Assembly: GCA_030149685.1 (NCBI GenBank)
Contig: JASLGI010000148.1
Coordinates: 1-5,066 of the forward strand
DNA length: 5,066 nucleotides
Origin: Bacillaceae bacterium
GTDB taxonomy: Bacteria > Bacillota > Bacilli > Bacillales_A > Planococcaceae
Direction: 5' to 3'
Positions 4,786 to 5,066 of the stretch are shown here, piece by piece; position 1 is the stretch's first letter; every line of letters starts with the position of its first letter. A program made the position numbers and the translations under genes. The notes beneath the pieces are model-generated. The model saw nothing but the letters and a program-made list of their open reading frames with translations, was not told the DNA's origin and did not search any database.

Positions 4786-5066
4786 ATGATTGAACGTATT
4801 CAAATATTTCATACGAATGATGTACATAGTCATTTCGGTGAATGGCCGAAAATTAGTCGTTATTTAATCGATCGTCGAAAAGAAGCAGAAGTAAATGGCG
4901 AATCTTGTTTTGTCTTTGATATCGGCGATCATGTTGACCGCTCGCATCCATTTACAGAAGCGACGAATGGTCGAGGAAATATTCGGCTATTGAATGAAGC
5001 GCAATATGATGCGGTAACGATTGGTAATAATGAAGGGATTACATTGTCTCATGAAGCGTTAAACGG
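4786..5066 (+). CDS. yunD: 5'-nucleotidase/cyclic phosphodiesterase-like metallophosphoesterase, N-terminal part
   Basis: The first 93 codons are present and the gene runs off the right edge. The calcineurin-like phosphoesterase motifs of the UshA/YfkN/YunD group are visible: HTNDVHSHF (9-17, metal ligands Asp12 and His14), FDIGDHVDR (44-52, Asp45) and TIGNNEGIT (78-86, Asn81). The usual GNHE motif reads GNNE, so the catalytic His seen in UshA-type enzymes is replaced by Asn82. There is no signal peptide: the motif starts at residue 9, so the enzyme should be cytoplasmic, unlike secreted 5'-nucleotidases. The ATG at 4786 lies 4 bp after the yunE stop, with GGGGGTGA (4774-4781) as ribosome binding site. 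It probably hydrolyses a nucleotide or related phosphate ester; the substrate is unknown. Confidence 0.88.
   Translation, partial: MIERIQIFHTNDVHSHFGEWPKISRYLIDRRKEAEVNGESCFVFDIGDHVDRSHPFTEATNGRGNIRLLNEAQYDAVTIGNNEGITLSHEALN

Noticed and set aside
1..5066. Mobile element, CRISPR or defence system
   Set aside because: No direct repeats of array type, transposase, integrase, terminal repeats, or nuclease/toxin domain combinations were seen.

Overview
The window looks like chromosomal DNA of a low-GC Gram-positive bacterium of the family Bacillaceae. It has strong purine-rich Shine-Dalgarno sites, TTG and GTG starts, a yunF-yunE-yunD gene set known from Bacillus, and moderate AT richness. An Anoxybacillus/Geobacillus-type genome would fit, but the genus is a guess. 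There are no transposases, CRISPR arrays, tRNA or rRNA genes, or phage genes.

Left part, minus strand (1-592): a MerR-family regulator of the TipAL/Mta type enters from the left edge. Its helix-turn-helix half is cut by an in-frame stop at codon 21, in the conserved HYYD motif. The rest of the frame stays open to the edge. It carries a strong internal ribosome binding site and ATG at codon 109, at the boundary where TipAL proteins have a separately translated ligand-binding half. A MerR-style promoter with a 19-bp spacer and a central dyad lies upstream. A Rho-independent terminator then separates it from the next gene.

Middle part, minus strand (598-3026): three genes read in the order gntR-family regulator (FadR type, FCD domain), CynX/NimT-like MFS transporter, and tspO. 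The regulator stop codon directly abuts the GTG start of the transporter. tspO follows after 50 bp with no terminator between, and it may also have its own SigB-like promoter. Upstream of the regulator are two 17-bp palindromes (TTGT-N3-ACAA core) that are exact reverse complements of each other. One covers the predicted -35 and the other the transcription start. This is a clear autoregulatory switch for the regulator-exporter unit. The regulator most likely starts at a TTG at 2951, so the operators are not coding.

Right part, plus strand (3053-5066): a divergent operon from an extended -10 promoter encodes a DUF72 protein (yunF), a TauE/SafE (TSUP) membrane protein (yunE) and the beginning of a 5'-nucleotidase-like metallophosphoesterase (yunD), with gaps of 10 and 4 bp. 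The DUF72 protein ends in a QLNLF motif that matches the bacterial sliding-clamp-binding consensus. The phosphoesterase has GNNE in place of the usual GNHE motif.

Most of the window is ordinary housekeeping and accessory metabolism. I see no new multi-gene system. The best leads are the broken MerR gene with an intact internal start, the paired operators, and the clamp-binding tail of the DUF72 protein.
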